Shown here piece after piece: positions 21,488 to 31,749 of a DNA stretch of 64,000 bases (the stretch's first letter is position 1; the number at the start of each line of letters is the position of its first letter). This DNA is from Prorocentrum cordatum (Eukaryota; Sar; Dinophyceae; Prorocentrales; Prorocentraceae): the NCBI GenBank assembly GCA_963575745.1, contig CAUYUJ010015748.1, positions 221,001-285,000 on the forward strand. Direction: 5' to 3'. The notes under the pieces were generated by a model. It was given only the letters and a program-made list of their open reading frames with translations. It was not told where the DNA came from and did not search any database. Made by a program: the position numbers and the translations under genes.

Positions 21488-22341
21488 GGACTTGACACAT
21501 GGTGCTGGGCTACCTCAGACCCCCAGGCGACTTTTTTTTTTTGATGCGCAAGCGCCCATATGAGCTCGACCATAAGCCGTGAACCCACAGCAGCTGCACA
21601 AAGAACAACATGACAACATGGTTCAAACCTGTCGTCCTTGAATCAGCGCCAGATGCTTTCGCGCCAAGCGCAAAAACCTACTCCCTGCGGGATCGAGCAC
21701 CATCCGTCAACTTGCGGCCCCTCCTCGAACGCGTCTAAAAAGCGGTCTCGTCTGAGGGAATAGCGGTCTCGTCCTCGATGGATCGGGAAGATTGCGTCTT
21801 GCCATCGGCGTAAGCCCGCGGACGGCTGTGGAAATACAGACGAAGGCGGCTACGATGGCGAAGGTCGGCGGACACGTGCAGAAGCAAACTCTTGCTTCCC
21901 AAACCTGCTTCACGAATTCACTGACGAACAACCTCCCAACCGAATATATGATTGAAGCTGTCACTGACATGGTCTGCGACGGCGGCATCGAATCACACAT
22001 GGGAGGGCGTTTCCCCATCCCACGCCCAGCCCATCGCGACGTGGTGCAAACACGCCTTTGGGCGCACGGCAGCGTATCCGCGAAGAAACCCGGGTCCAAC
22101 AAGGGTGACACGGACCTGAGACATCGAAACTGAGAATCGCAAGGCCAGCCGGGAGCACCGCACGAACCAGCCTGCCCTGGGCGAGCTCTTGCAGTGGACC
22201 GGGGCCCAGATTAGAAAGCAAGAGGCGGTGCGTCGAGCGCAGATGTGGGGGAAGGGTTCGGAGAAATTATGGCGAGGAGGGCGAGCAGGGTGAGGGCAAG
22301 ACGGAAAAGGATGACAGAAAATCTTGCTGCCCAAGCAAATA

Positions 22342-24093
22342 TCACTTCTCTGAGTCGCCGATGTCGCCGTACGGAAACTGATCGTAATCCGCTATTGTTG
22401 GTCCAATCATCCCGTTGTCTTCGTAAACTCTGGTCCACGATGAGACGAAGCACTCCGTCCACCCGTACTTGTGCGCAACCATGAACACCATGTGCGAGAT
22501 GACCCAGGCCCCGTAAACCACCGTCGCGAAGACCCGCTCGAAGGTGTCCAGCTCGGGCCAACACTCGCGGTCTGGCGCGGTCCGGAACGTGTAGCCGCCG
22601 TCGTACTGCCCGTCCTGCCAGTCGCTGTCGGTGTCGGGGACCAGCGTGCACGCCAACAATAAACACAAGAAGGTCTGAGTGATGACCAGCGCCTGGAGGG
22701 CGAAGTTGATGAGGATGTACCAGTCCATCAGGGTCAGGTACGACTTCACAGGCAGCCAGGACGAGGTGACCAGTTTGTACCCGACAGTTGTCAGCAAGAG
22801 CAAGAACTGGATTTCCGACCGTGCGTTGAAATCGTCCGGGACCGATGCGTAGGAGGCCACCGTCATCAGGCTGATGGAGAAATTGATGACCACTACGTTC
22901 CACAGGTAGAACGTGGGCACGCGCCTCACGTGGACCACGACCTCGAGCACGGACCTGAAGGAGTCGTCGCCGAGCTTCCACGCCATCAGCCGCACGGCCG
23001 GCACCTTGCATCCCTCTACGTGCACCTCCCGGTCCACTTTCCACTCCGAGGGTGTGGCGTTGTCACCGGTGAGCCATCCCGCCGTCTCATCCTTGAGCGG
23101 TGCCATCTGCTGGCGCCAGATCGGCTCCTCGCCGTATATGCGTATCCTCAGCATCTGCTTGTCGAAGGGCATGTCCGCCAGCTCGAGCCTTTCAGTGAAC
23201 GTGGCCTGGAACTTGTACTTCTCGAAGACATGACCTCCAACGGCGCTGCAATACTCCAACATGCGTATGTGCTCGACGACTTCCGCGTTCGTGGTGGCGT
23301 TTCCGAATGTGAACGCGGGCTTGAACAACTTCTCATCGCTGTCCCAATCCGGCTGCCTGATGTGCTGTATGAGCGTGGGCGCCACCTCTATCTCCTGCCC
23401 ACTCTCCAAGAGGATTGTCGTTTTACCAGTCGTTGAATATTTCCATGCCCCGACCACCTGGCAATTTTTTTCCACCTTGACTTCGCCGTCAGAGTAGTAG
23501 TAGGCTTCGGTTCGAAAATTCTTCAACATCGGATCGACATAAAACATCTGCACAGTGAATGTGGCAGTGAATTGCTCCCGAACCGCATCGATCGATGACA
23601 CTTCCAACACATTGACTCTCATGTTGACCTTGATAGCACGGCGCGTGCCGATCCGGATCTTGTTTCCGCAGCAATACTGGTTCACCCCTTCCGGCTTCGG
23701 CAGGACTTCCGCGGCCAGCGGGTTTATCGGGCTGTGGGAAAATCTTTTCTGCTGCATGGTGACCTCATACCTCATCTCCTCCTCCACCACATCCAAAACG
23801 TCATTCGATCCGCGCGAATGGCGACGTTGTCGCCAGCTTTGTCCAGTGGGCCGGCTATCAAATGATAGTCCACTCTGCACCGATGACTGGCGATCGAAAA
23901 ACTTGTTACTAAAACGACGGACAAATCGTCTCGGAGAGGCATCGCTCCCCACACGACTCTGTCCGGGCGAAACGTCCGACTGCAAACTGTAGCAGGACGA
24001 TGCAGCGGGCGACGCTGGCTGCTCCGTGGGGTCTGCGTGCTTGTTGCCCGGAGGCTCGCCCATGCCCAGAGGTGCCGCGCGGCGCTTGCGCAC
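22342..24093 (-). CDS. pentameric ligand-gated ion channel subunit, intronless retrogene
   Basis: 583 residues, single exon. Residues 1-130 are a basic Ser-rich N-terminal region without an obvious signal peptide. About 140-390 is the ligand-binding beta-sandwich, with the conserved loop ADMPFDKQ at 306-313. M1 is near 393-417 (TFYLWNVVVINFSISLM), M2 near 425-447 after NARSEIQ, M3 near 453-487 and M4 near 517-541 (FATVVYGAWVISHMVFMVA). These are the four membrane helices of the Cys-loop superfamily in canonical order. The two Cys that flank the FPF loop in animal receptors are absent, as in prokaryotic members and 'Pro-loop' channels. It would form a plasma-membrane or organelle pentamer; ligand and ion selectivity cannot be told. 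The reading frame is intact, so the retrocopy may be functional. The ATG lies 24 nt after the SL relict. Confidence 0.88.
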   Translation of the reverse strand: MRKRRAAPLGMGEPPGNKHADPTEQPASPAASSCYSLQSDVSPGQSRVGSDASPRRFVRRFSNKFFDRQSSVQSGLSFDSRPTGQSWRQRRHSRGSNDVLDVVEEEMRYEVTMQQKRFSHSPINPLAAEVLPKPEGVNQYCCGNKIRIGTRRAIKVNMRVNVLEVSSIDAVREQFTATFTVQMFYVDPMLKNFRTEAYYYSDGEVKVEKNCQVVGAWKYSTTGKTTILLESGQEIEVAPTLIQHIRQPDWDSDEKLFKPAFTFGNATTNAEVVEHIRMLEYCSAVGGHVFEKYKFQATFTERLELADMPFDKQMLRIRIYGEEPIWRQQMAPLKDETAGWLTGDNATPSEWKVDREVHVEGCKVPAVRLMAWKLGDDSFRSVLEVVVHVRRVPTFYLWNVVVINFSISLMTVASYASVPDDFNARSEIQFLLLLTTVGYKLVTSSWLPVKSYLTLMDWYILINFALQALVITQTFLCLLLACTLVPDTDSDWQDGQYDGGYTFRTAPDRECWPELDTFERVFATVVYGAWVISHMVFMVAHKYGWTECFVSSWTRVYEDNGMIGPTIADYDQFPYGDIGDSEK

Positions 24094-24117
24094 GGAACCC
24101 GCGGCGGCTGGGCCCGC

Positions 24118-24139
24118 CTTGAGCCAAAATGGCTACGGA
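24118..24139 (-). other. relict spliced leader upstream of the channel gene
   Basis: The minus strand matches the 22-nt dinoflagellate SL consensus at every position (TCCGTAGCCATTTTGGCTC, then AAG). It joins directly to the 5'UTR of the channel CDS. Confidence 0.92.
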
Positions 24140-24206
24140 GTCAGACCCCCAGCCGGCTTAAGGCCTGCGACGCCCCGACCACCTCCCAGGGACCTAGGGC
24201 TCCCAA

Positions 24207-24349
24207 CTTCGCGCTTCGCGCTGCGCGAAGCGCGAAGCGCGAATAACTTCGCGCTCTCGCGCCGCCCTCCCAGAGGGAGAATAGGAGGACGAGGAGGAGG
24301 GGGAGAAGGAACGAGGACCGCGAAGCGCGAAGCGCGAATAACTTCGCGC
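24207..24349. repeat. GCGCGAA palindrome and its repeat
   Basis: 24207-24221 and 24223-24237 are perfect 15-bp inverted arms (CTTCGCGCTTCGCGC) with a 1-nt spacer. CGCGAAGCGCGAATAACTTC recurs at about 24230 and 24326. Confidence 0.85.
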
Positions 24350-24359
24350 CCTCGAGGGA

Positions 24360-24480
24360 GCCCTTGGGGACCGGCTGTTCATCCTTAGTCGTTTCTGGAC
24401 GGTCTCGGGGCACGGCGAGGGCCCCTCGGAGGCCGAACACGTTGAAAAGCGTCAGCCTTTGATCTTTTTTGAGGGGCCAC
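24360..24480 (+). repeat. dispersed module copy
   Basis: GGGGACCGGCTGTTCATCCT then TTTCTGGACGGTCTCGGGGC: a relative of 11270-11420. Confidence 0.6.
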
Positions 24481-24879
24481 GAAGAGGGGGATAGGCATGG
24501 GGGAAACATCGATCTGGAATCGGCGACACCTCGCCGACAGATCGGCGGTAGGCCCCCGCTCAATCGTGAATTCGCGCGCTCCTGGGCACTCTGGGGCTAC
24601 CAGGCCCCTGTCGGCCATGACTGGGCGATTGGGGGTCGATGCGTCCCCCCCGATTCGGCGGCGAGCCTCGGGGGGAAGTTTCTCCGACCTCTCCGCATCT
24701 CAGACCTCCAGGCGCCGCGGGGGATGCCACGGCGGGCGCTCCTCAGCCTCACCACGGGGCCTTTGGGCTCCTCCTCCGCCTCCCCGCTGGTGGAACCCCC
24801 GCGCTGGGCGGTTGTGGGCGTCTTCCCCTCGTGCTCCTCCTCTCTGCGGCGAACCTGGGGGGAAGTGAGAAAGAGCGGG

Positions 24880-24990
24880 CCGTCTGAGACCTTTCTGAGC
24901 CTTCCCCGAAGACACCGAGAGCTGCTCAGAAGGCCGGAGGACTTCCGTGAAGCTCCGCCGCCGTCTGAGAAGGCCTCCTCCTTCTCACTT
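24880..24990. repeat. TTCTGAGAAGG-type repeat
   Basis: GTCTGAGACCTTTCTGAG and GTCTGAGAAGGCC words, relatives of 13620-13735 and 28255-28400. From 24480 to 25430 I see no confident gene, only GC-rich open frames on both strands. Confidence 0.4.
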
Positions 24991-25429
24991 CCCCCCCTCG
25001 CTCGCCGCCGACCTCATGCCTATCCCCCCCCTACTGATGCCCCCGACTCGGCCATGTGGTCAACAGGGCCGTCACCTGGCTATCCGGCCGCCGTCTGGGA
25101 CGATCCAGGCACCCCCGCCACGCCCTCCACGAGGCGCAGCTGCTGGAGAGCGTCCCGAGGCCGGAAAGCCGCCGAGAAGCAGCGAAGACTGCCGAAAGCC
25201 CCGAACCCTTCGGACCCCGAGGACGGTGGACCCCTGGGGGCTCCACGACGTCGGGGGCTCCTCCTCGGCGGCGGCGGGCGGCGGCGCCGCGCCCGGCGCC
25301 GCAGGCCTGCACGCCTCCGCGGCCGCGCGGGGGGCGTCGAGCATCGACGCTTCGGGCGCCAGCGGGGCGCCCGCGGCGCCCAGCCTGAGGGGCAACGGTT
25401 CGCCCCGAGAGGAACTTCGAACCCGAGAC

Positions 25430-25630
25430 GTTCCCCCTCCCCTGAGCCTAGCCCTGCTCCTGCTCCTGCTCCTGCTCCTCCTCCTCCTCCTCCTCCTGCT
25501 CCTTCTCCTCCTCCTGCTCCTGTTCCTCCTCCTCCTCCTCCTCCTTCTTCTTCTCCTGATTATCCTCCTCCTCCTTCTCCTCCTCCTCCTTCTCCTCCCT
25601 CTCCTTGTCCTGATTCTCCTCCTCTTCCTT

Positions 25631-25665
<35 letters not shown>

Positions 25666-25712
25666 CCTCCTCCTCCTTTTCCTCCTCCTTTCCCTCCTCC
25701 TCCGAGCCGGAG
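25430..25712. repeat. (CTCCTG/CTC)n pyrimidine microsatellite
   Basis: About 280 bp of CTC, CTG and TTC triplets, giving Leu or Pro runs in translation. Confidence 0.95.
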
Positions 25713-25919
25713 GGGCAACGATTCGAATAGCAGATCGACTACTGAGTGGGCTTACCCCAAACGTATGATCTTCGTTGGATCTGCGAATAGTACATGGAAA
25801 GCTTCTGGATCTACTAACAGCCGACGTATGCTTGGTAGATTCGGTGAAGATGAAGATGTTTGGGTAAATAAATTCTGTGGCCGACCTCCGCTTCGAACGA
25901 TACGCCCCGAGAAAACTTC

Positions 25920-26100
25920 GAAGCCGAGACGTTCCCCGCACCCTGAGCCGATCCCCCCCGCCTGACATTGCCCCTGACAGCCCTGCGAGCGCCGCGACGC
26001 ACTGCAGCGGGCACCCCGAGTCGCCCCCCCGACCTCTGGCGCGAGGGGGGCCCTGGTCTGGGCGCCTCGATTTCTTCGAGCCCCGCGTTTGGACGCCCGA
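25920..26100. repeat. segment duplicated at 27615-27800
   Basis: TGACAGCCC(T/G)GCGAGCGCCGCGA, GCAGCGGGCACCCCGAG and CCGACCTCTGGCGCGAGGG are shared with 27615-27800. The other copy has about 30 extra bases in the middle. Confidence 0.7.
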
Positions 26101-26397
26101 AATGGGAGTCGCTGTCGGTGTCGCCGCGGCCTGTGCCCATTTGAAACAGAAGGCCGCCTGCCCAACAGCGGCCGCTGTTGGTTTGGGACAACATCTGTTG
26201 TTGGACATTGTGCCCATTCTTTCCGTACCCATTTCGGGCGTCCAAAGTTTGCGCCCGGCTCTGGGCCGGAGGGGCCCTGACAGATCGATGCGGCTCGAAA
26301 GAGGGCGCAGACAAATGGGACCAGGGCTCCGATCTGGACTTCCGCGTCCTCGTGGCCTTTCGGGCCCCAGGATCCCTCCCTCATGTGTTGATTACTC

Positions 26398-26630
26398 ATA
26401 AGCCGAATTCCAGCCATGCGCTCGAAGCCGTGCTCGGACAAGATCGGCGCATACATGCCGAGCCCCAGCTGGCACAGAAAGGCGACGACCTCGGGCTCGC
26501 AAGCTGGGGCAAGGTCGGCTGCGGGCGGGGCCGCCGAAGCAACACCCCGTGTGCCCGTCGGAGAAGCTGCATGACCTGCTCGCTGGCGAGCCGCGCGCTG
26601 TCTCGCGCGGCGGGCTGCCCGGACTGAGAT
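26398..26630 (-). CDS. possible SAM-domain exon (partial gene)
   Basis: Minus strand, open for about 75 codons in one frame. A Pro/Ala linker (GVASAAPPAADLAPACEPE) leads into VVAFLCQLGLGMYAPILSEHGFERMAGIRLM, which fits the first helices of a sterile alpha motif: the (L)-x-x-LGL-x-x-Y pattern, then the EHG/ENG turn and IRLM. The frame ends at ATGA|GTAATC, a canonical donor. SAM domains mediate protein or RNA binding and often accompany signalling domains. It lies on the same strand as the Roc exons at 29.8 and 9.3 kb, so it could be an exon of the same gene, but no splice connection can be shown. Confidence 0.45.
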
Positions 26631-26644
26631 GGCATTGTCGCCTT

Positions 26645-26760
26645 CGCGAACCTGCTGACTATGCCAATCATGGCTGTGCCAACTTCGCTGAATATCATCC
26701 GGGAACGGTGCTGACTATGCCAACCATGACTGTGCCAACCTCGTTGTTGCTGTCACTCGG
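26645..26760. repeat. two-copy tandem repeat, ~56-bp unit
   Basis: TGCTGACTATGCCAA(T/C)CATG(G/A)CTGTGCCAACTTCG occurs at about 26653 and 26709. The region 26800-27250 beyond is AT-richer, with GATTACAAAAAGAT(C/A) twice (27076, 27180) and no gene. Confidence 0.65.
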
Positions 26761-27614
26761 CCAAAGCCCACCCATAATGCCACTCGCTCATCTCAGAAAT
26801 GTGAATGTGGAAAAGAAATCAAGAAAGAAACTGGGAGGGATAGATACGGTAAGGGCAATGGCCTCCTGTCGGCCCGCCGCTTGACCCAGAGCTGCTTGAG
26901 CCAAACGGGATACGGACGCCGGTGGGGATACGCGAAATGTCAATAATTCCTGTCGTATTCCGCAAGAAAGGGGATCCGGTTGATTTCCGCCGTAAAGGAA
27001 TTTCTGCTGTAATCCGAAATCGATTTTCCGCCGTCAAAGGAACTGACGCGTTACAGAAGGATCCCATGTGTGGTGGATTACAAAAAGATCCATGTGACTG
27101 AAATGGAAGAACGTTTCTTTTTGAGTCGAGTGCACATCAAGATATATTTATGTATTTTGTCATCTGATTCCCGACGTCGCGGATTACAAAAAGATATCGT
27201 TCGTTCTTTCGTTGGAAATAGGCGCTCAAATCGCCAAGGCCTGTATCGTGCCTGGCGCTCCTCCTCCTCCTGCTCCTCTTCCTCCTTCTGGGAAAGGGAC
27301 CAACAATTGGCGATGCATCGCCGACAGACCGGCGATGGGCCCCCGATGGCGAATCCGCACGCTCGCTTCTGGGCGGCGTGGACTATCGGTGCCCCATCGG
27401 CGATGAATAGGCGATCGGAGGGCGGTGCATCCCACCCTGAGCCTGAGCCTATCCTCGTCCCCTGTGGTTTTCGGATTATGAAACTCGGCTCTCCAGTAGC
27501 CGTTCGGGACGATCCGGGCACCCTCAGAACGCTCTCGGCTTGGCGCAGGTGCTGGAGAGCATCCCGAAGCTGGAGCACAGCCGAAAACCGACGAAAACGC
27601 TAGAAAACTCCGAG

Positions 27615-27800
27615 CCCGAGATGCTGCCCCCTGAGCCGACCCCCTCCGCCGAAAGTTGCCCCTGACAGCCCGGCGAGCGCCGCGACGTACTCGTCGGCGA
27701 CCCGCTGGTGGGGCTGCAGCGGGCACCCCGAGCCGCCTCCGACCTCTGGCGCGAGGGACCCGAGCCTGGCGTCTCAATTCTTTCGAACCAAATGTTTTCG
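27615..27800. repeat. second copy of the 25920-26100 segment
   Basis: See 25920-26100. The minus frame reads VADEYVAALAGLSG across it, which could be a duplicated exon scrap. Confidence 0.6.
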
Positions 27801-28254
27801 TTGCCTTTCGGGCCCAGGGACCCTCACATCATATCGATGCGGCTCGGGAAATGGCTCAGAAAGATGGGGCCCACGGCTCTGTGGTCGTGGTGTTTTACGA
27901 TGTTTCGATGTTGTGGCTCTGTCTGATCTCAGGGGAGGACAGGAAGAACCCAGCGCTGAGAAACAGCTCGGGATGGAAAGCTGGTCACGGGGAATGGGTC
28001 ACGACTTCCAGGGAACCGGAGCTGCTCCCGACCTGTGTTGGCGGCGCCCACAGGGGGGGGCCGCGAGGGGGGTAGGGGCGTGGAATGCCCAGGTCCCCTC
28101 GGGTCGTGAAGAAAATGCGGCGAACAATGTCTATGTTTTCTGCCCTTTTGGGCCGTCGCCGGGCCCCAGGACCGTCAGAAACTGGGGTCCTGGGAAATGG
28201 GTCGAGACCTCGAGCCTCCAGGGGTCCACGCAGTGAAGAGAGAACACGACGCCT

Positions 28255-28400
28255 GGGGTCTAGCAGGGGGGCGGCCTTCCAAAAAGGTGGCGGGGCTCCT
28301 GAGAATGCAGGGGGGCTTCGTAGAAGCCCGCCCAGCTTCCAAGAGATCTTCTTCAGAGCCTCTGGTGCCTTCTAAGAAGGCCCCCCGCCCTCTCAGGAGG
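28255..28400. repeat. GGCTTC / TTCTAAGAAGGCC repeat
   Basis: CTTCGTAGAAGCC, CTTCTAAGAAGGCCCC and CTCAGGAGGCC: the same word family as 13620-13735. Confidence 0.45.
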
Positions 28401-28744
28401 CCACCCCCCTCGCGCCACGCCCGCGTGGGCGCCACCAGCTTTGGAATGACCTTGACATCCAAGCTTTGCACTTCTCCTCGCACCTGGCGTTCTCGCCCGG
28501 TTCTGGGCCCTGGGGCCCTGGCGCATTGAGCTGGCTCGCAAGCATGCAACAAGAGATAGGGCTGCACTTGTGATCTCTCGCGACGCATCTGATCCCGGGG
28601 GAGGGAACCTGGACCAGTGAGGTCATGATGCGATCGACTCAGGGTACATGCGCTCCTAGAACCCTTGAGCATCCGGCGGCCCGACACCGCGGAAATTTGA
28701 GGATGGCTGGGGCGCATCGTTGCCATGATTTCTCTTGTTCCACT

Positions 28745-28935
28745 GTCGGCTACACGCAAGAGTGGCCCTGGGTGAGAGTGAGCTTTGGTGCGCGGCTTCC
28801 TGTGGGCCACGGGGGAACCGAACACCAGCGCGCAAGACGCTACTACCGCATCGCGTTCGGCGATCGGGAGACCCCAATGGGCCAGCACCAAAGGTCACTC
28901 CGGAAAAGGGTCACTCTTGAGTGTAATCGACTACA
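28745..28935. mobile_element. MITE-like repeat with inverted CTACACGCAAGAGTGGCCCT ends
   Basis: GGCTACACGCAAGAGTGGCC on the left faces GGTCACTCTTGAGTGTAATC on the right, about 190 bp apart. Isolated left-end sequence also occurs at 7138-7163, and a second copy at 7545-7730. Confidence 0.6.
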
Positions 28936-29439
28936 GGGGGAAACAAACCCTGGTTCCTGGGTAACTCCGCCCAAGACCAGCTCTTCATCCTGGGCTGTTT
29001 TTTGACATCCTGGAGGGGACAGCGATGCCAAACGCGGCGCCAACCTGAGGCACGGTGAGACGAAGCACAAACCATGACAAAATCGGACCGGGACACATCG
29101 GTGATCTCTCTGAAACTCTGCCGTTATGGAGGATGTCCTGGGCGTACTGGGCGCCGCTGCCGTTCCAGACCGCCCTGGCACGGTAGAGACCGTTCCGGAA
29201 CGCTCCCGGGCGCAGCCTATAACCGACCCCCTGGCAAACCATCCCATTCCGCGACGTCCCCATCGCCTCTCAAGCTTTCCCCTGGCCGCACACATACGCC
29301 TTGGGACGCGGCGAGGGGGGCGTCACAGAAGGGGATGGTGTGCTAGGGGTCGGTGGTCGGTGAAGCCGCCCCTGACGCTCTGGAGTGAATCCTCCCAGTC
29401 TGATAGCCCGCACTGTCCGAGCTCGTCTCCCCCAGGACC

Positions 29440-29570
29440 CTCTTTTCAAGACGCTGTCCCCGGAAGTCCCGACACGCCTCCCAGAGCCAGCTGCTTCTCT
29501 CGTGAGTTGTTTTTTTGTTGCGGTCCTGGGGCCCGGGGCCCGGCGAAGGCACCCAGAGGCCGAGAGCTAC
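29440..29570 (+). repeat. dispersed module copy
   Basis: CAAGACGCTGTCCCCGGAAG, AGTTGTTTTTTTGTTGCGGT and CCCGGGGCCCGGCGAAGG resemble 11270-11420. It is followed by GAGATCCGACGGCGCGACAA near 29623. Confidence 0.6.
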
Positions 29571-29778
29571 GAAAGGCCGCCGTCTTGACTCTGGCAGCAC
29601 GCTGCAAGTCTGGGTTGCCCCTGAGATCCGACGGCGCGACAAATTGAAACAATCGCAATTCTCGAGCTGGCTCGGTCTGCGAGGGCCACGCAGCCCGAAA
29701 GCAGGCGAAGGCGCCAGGCTCGGAAGAGTGGAGACGCCAGGATCTCCGGGGAGGTCTGGCCTTCCCTCACGGCGAGAC

Positions 29779-29935
29779 CTCGAGGTCCTCGTGCCGGAGC
29801 TCGACGTCCAGCGTGCCGGCGCCGACGGTGCTCTTCTGGGTCGCCTCGAAGGTCTTCCCGGACATCGCGCCAATCGTGCTCGTCTTTCCCTCGCCGCCGC
29901 CTCCCCGCACCATCAGCCGCACGTGCGGCCAGACC
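29779..29935 (-). CDS. Roc GTPase exon with P-loop (partial gene)
   Basis: Minus strand: VRLMVRGGGGEGKTSTIGAM, then TFEATQKSTVGAGTLDVELRHEDLE. GGGGEGKTS is a Walker A/G1 loop (GxxxxGKT); QKSTVGAG matches the switch-I region of Roc domains. The exon ends GAG|GTCTCG, a canonical donor. The Roc G3/G4 exon and COR exon lie on the same strand at 9.3-8.3 kb. If they are one gene, the intron would be about 20 kb and would contain the channel retrogene; a separate Roco paralogue is equally possible. Upstream is (TCC)n sequence with no obvious acceptor, so the start is uncertain. Confidence 0.6.
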
Positions 29936-30085
29936 GGGAGGAGGGGGAAGAGGAAGAGGAGGAGGGGGAGGAGGAGGAGAAAGAGGAGGAGGAGGAGGAG
30001 GAGGAGGAGGAGGAGGAGGAGGAGGAGGAGGAGGAGGAGGAGGAGGAGGAGGAGGAGAAGGCGGAGGAGGAGGAAGACGAGGAGG
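29936..30085. repeat. (GGA)n microsatellite
   Basis: GAG/GGA run, with GAC and GCG interruptions at the right. From 30110 to 31130 I see no convincing gene; the open frames there lack any recognisable motif. Confidence 0.9.
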
Positions 30086-31139
30086 ACGAGAGGGGGCGGG
30101 AGGCAATGAAGGGAGACCACAACATGGGAGGAGTGAGGAAGACGGGTGAAGATGACCAGGGGGAAGACAACAATAATGCGATAATGAGGGAACTGAGGTT
30201 GAGGAGACAGGAGGGGACGCAGGAACAGTAGGAAGAACGGAGCAAGATGGAGGAGGACGAGGACGACTGGTCCCCCGTGGCTCTGGGGCGTGACTGCGCG
30301 CCCAAGGATGGCAAACGAGTATGCTGTGGCGCTGCTGGGCGGGCCATGTGGGGACGAACACCTCCCAGAGGCGTCGCCCAGCCAGCTCGCGCCCCCAACA
30401 AACCCACATCAGGGCGGGCGAGGGGGACCGACCGCGCCGGCTGCTGGGCGAAGCTCGGCCGCCCGGGCCAGGGTGCCTGGCTGGCGTCTGCACCCCGCCT
30501 GGGCCGATCGGAACCGCCAGGCCAGCGAAAACAACCAACCCGCACAGGATGGCACGGCTCCGCGGCACGGCACCTGCCCGAAGCCAGACATGACTCTCGG
30601 GGCGACGCAAAGTCTTCGGGCAAAGCGTGGCACGGCACGGCAGACGACGACACCGCACCGCGACGACACCGCACCACGGCGCGCATAGAATCGCAGACTG
30701 ACCCCGCGTGAGAGAAAGCGAGGCCGCAAGCCACCGCCGTCCAGGAAGGCACAGTGCGCCGAATCCCACCCGCCCTTTCGGGCGGGAGTGGTTCAGCGAG
30801 CTTCGTCTTCCAACCCCTTATCTTCCTCTTCGGGGAGGGGTTCGCTCCTCCCCCTACCCCCCACTCCTGGCTTTGGAGGGAGGGGTTGCGAGACGTTGGA
30901 GCGTCCCCTGCGTTCTCCTCCACATCTCCCCGATCAGGGCAACTCATATGGGCATCGTTTCTGGATGGGCTGGTGAGGTCACACGAAGCGTCTAGAATGA
31001 CTGCATTCACGGTCGCCGCCACTGCTAGCAATCCTCCCGCCACTGCTCAAACAGCACCGCGCAAGAGGACGGCGCGAGCGGGGAGAACGGATGAGCAGGG
31101 AGTAAGCAAGAAGGAATAGGAGTGAGGAGCGAGCGGGTG

Positions 31140-31444
31140 AGGAGGAGCAGGAAGACGAGAAGGAGGCGTAGGAGGAGAGAGAGGATGAGGAGGAGGAGGA
31201 GGAGGCGGAGGAGGAGGAGGAGGAGGAGGAGGGAGAGGAGGAGGAGGAGGAGGAAGGGGAAGAGGAGGAGGAGGATGAAGAGGAGGAGGAGGACAAGGAG
31301 CAGGAAGAGGAGGGGGAGGAGGAGGAGGAGGAGGGAGGAGGAGGAGGAGGAGGAGGAGGAGGAGGAGGAGGAGGAGGAGGAGGAGGAGGAGGGAGGAGGA
31401 GGAGAGGGAGGAGGAGGGGGAGGAGGAGGAGGAGGAGGAGGAGG
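31140..31444. repeat. (GGA)n microsatellite, copia target
   Basis: About 300 bp of GGA/GAG units reaching to the edge of the copia LTR. The same repeat resumes for about 12 bp after the other LTR (52478-52489), so the retrotransposon entered this microsatellite. Confidence 0.95.
31440..31444. repeat. copia target-site duplication, left
   Basis: GGAGG immediately outside the LTR, matching 52478-52482. A 5-bp duplication is usual for Ty1/copia, but in a GGA repeat it could also be chance. Confidence 0.6.
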
Positions 31445-31533
31445 TGCAACGCTCCTTTGACACAAATGAGCTGCGGACGTCAAACGATATCGATAAGAAC
31501 AGATACCACCGATTGTGCACGTGAAGGGAAACA
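31445..31533 (-). repeat. 3' LTR, 89 bp
   Basis: Identical to 52389-52477. On the minus strand it starts TGTTTCCC and ends GTTGCA, the TG...CA ends of LTRs. Exceptionally short for a copia LTR. Confidence 0.9.
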
Positions 31534-31542
31534 CCCCCTCTC
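31534..31542 (-). other. polypurine tract
   Basis: GAGAGGGGG on the minus strand directly abuts the 3' LTR, the expected plus-strand priming site. Confidence 0.7.
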
Positions 31543-31749
31543 GGACGCAGCGGACAGCGGGCCAAAGCTCCACTCCCGCGGCGCCAAGGCCGCGCATGCC
31601 TGCAGGCCTCTCGCCCGCCAGGTCCGTGCACGGCCGACCACTCTCAATGCACGTCGTCCGCATCTCCCGCATCAGTGCGGGACCTCTAGGTCCGTGGAAA
31701 AGAAAAGGGAAGAAAAGAAAACTCATGCATCTGCCCGGCGCCATACACC

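Larger units (their letters stand above)
21515..24152 (-). mobile_element. retroposed mRNA copy (SL + CDS + A-tract) with target-site duplication
   Basis: On the minus strand: an SL relict at 24139-24118, 24 bp of 5'UTR, an uninterrupted 583-codon CDS, about 800 bp of 3' sequence, then an A11 tract (T at 21532-21542 on the plus strand). TCAGACCCCCAG occurs at both flanks: 21515-21526 and 24141-24152 (12 of 12). The repeat can be extended with mismatches to the T tract. All four marks of LINE-type retroposition of a mature trans-spliced mRNA are present. Confidence 0.85.

Noticed and set aside
29090-29340. Possible gene in single-copy-looking sequence
   Set aside because: Open frames on both strands, but no recognisable domain, start context or splice pair.
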